From the NCBI GenBank assembly GCA_011051825.1, contig DRKH01000045.1:1-5371 (forward strand): a stretch of DNA of 5,371 nucleotides, read 5' to 3'. The notes under the pieces are model-generated. The model was not told the origin of the DNA. It searched no databases and saw only the letters and a list, made by a program, of their open reading frames with translations. This document shows positions 5,069 through 5,371 of this stretch, one piece after another. The position numbers were made by a program, and so were the translations under genes. Source of the DNA: Desulfobulbus sp. Lineage in GTDB: Bacteria > Desulfobacterota > Desulfobulbia > Desulfobulbales > Desulfobulbaceae. How positions within the stretch are numbered: the stretch's first letter is position 1; each line of letters begins with the position of its first letter.

Positions 5069-5371
5069 AGGCCACGGGTGTACCGCTGCACTCAAGAGCC
5101 GGGATCCCGGTACAATAAATTTCCGCCAGCCGCTTGATCAGCCGCCGGTTATCAAAATCTTCCTGTACCAGCTGTTGCCCCTGGCGCATAATCCTGGCTC
5201 GCAGCTCGCCGTCACTGAGCAACCGGAGTATGGCGGCAGCCATGGCTCCGGGATCTTCCGGGGCAACCAGCAGGCCGGTCCGACCATCATGGAGGATCTC
5301 AGGCAGAGCGGAGACCGTTGTCCCCACCGCCGGCAGCCCCATGGCCAGACTCTCCACCAGCACATTGGGGA
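5058..5371 (-). CDS. GT4-family glycosyltransferase, C-terminal part (cut by window edge)
   Basis: Only the last 103 residues are visible; the 5' part lies beyond the right edge of the window. The visible part begins PNVLVESLAMGLPAVGTT, which contains the second Glu of the EX7E donor-site motif of GT4 enzymes, and continues with SALPEILHDGRTGLLVAPED, the usual E-x-x-x-x-G-x-x-G-x-L-V block, then a helical tail (AAAILRLLSDGELRARI). The GTG at 5363 is an internal Val codon, not a start. The last residues (SGTPVASDP) come partly from the 7-bp repeat array, suggesting the original stop was displaced when the repeat appeared. The gene reads into the next glycosyltransferase with a 23-bp gap and is probably part of the same operon. 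Confidence 0.9.
   Translation of the reverse strand, partial: PNVLVESLAMGLPAVGTTVSALPEILHDGRTGLLVAPEDPGAMAAAILRLLSDGELRARIMRQGQQLVQEDFDNRRLIKRLAEIYCTGIPALECSGTPVASDP

Overview
The window looks like a stretch of Gram-negative bacterial chromosome with GC-rich coding DNA. The IspH protein and the style of the glycosyltransferase genes suggest a deltaproteobacterial / Desulfobacterota-like source, perhaps near Desulfobulbales. That placement is an impression from sequence style, not the result of a search.

Layout: an AT-richer leader (about 1-248) precedes ispH (lytB) on the plus strand (267-1187), the [4Fe-4S] enzyme that ends the MEP isoprenoid pathway. Everything to its right lies on the minus strand and reads toward ispH, stopping only 34 bp from it. 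In transcription order (right to left) these genes are: a GT4-type glycosyltransferase cut by the window edge (5371-5058), a complete GT4 glycosyltransferase (5034-3919), a histidine phosphatase (3797-3144), a MurG/GT28-like glycosyltransferase of the COG4671 type (3142-1967), and a NodB-like polysaccharide deacetylase family protein (1977-1222). The last three are tightly coupled: TGA-C-ATG between phosphatase and glycosyltransferase, and an 11-nt overlap leading into a TTG start with a perfect AGGAGG between glycosyltransferase and deacetylase.

The minus-strand genes probably form one operon for a glycoconjugate. No complete product has a visible signal peptide or membrane segment, so two or three sugar transfers, a phosphate removal and an N- or O-deacetylation may all occur in the cytoplasm on a soluble or lipid-linked intermediate. 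The product cannot be named from the sequence.

The most unusual material is non-coding or marginally coding. Two arrays of 7-bp tandem repeats sit exactly at two gene junctions. One encodes the first residues of the phosphatase; the other supplies the stop codon of one glycosyltransferase and the SD-less leader of the next. The 121-bp gap before the phosphatase also holds a 3 x 13-bp tandem repeat that triplicates the Shine-Dalgarno region, and a perfect 12-bp palindrome GTAAACGTTTAC with a degenerate copy 46 bp away. I see no RNA gene, CRISPR array, insertion sequence or obviously novel defence system.
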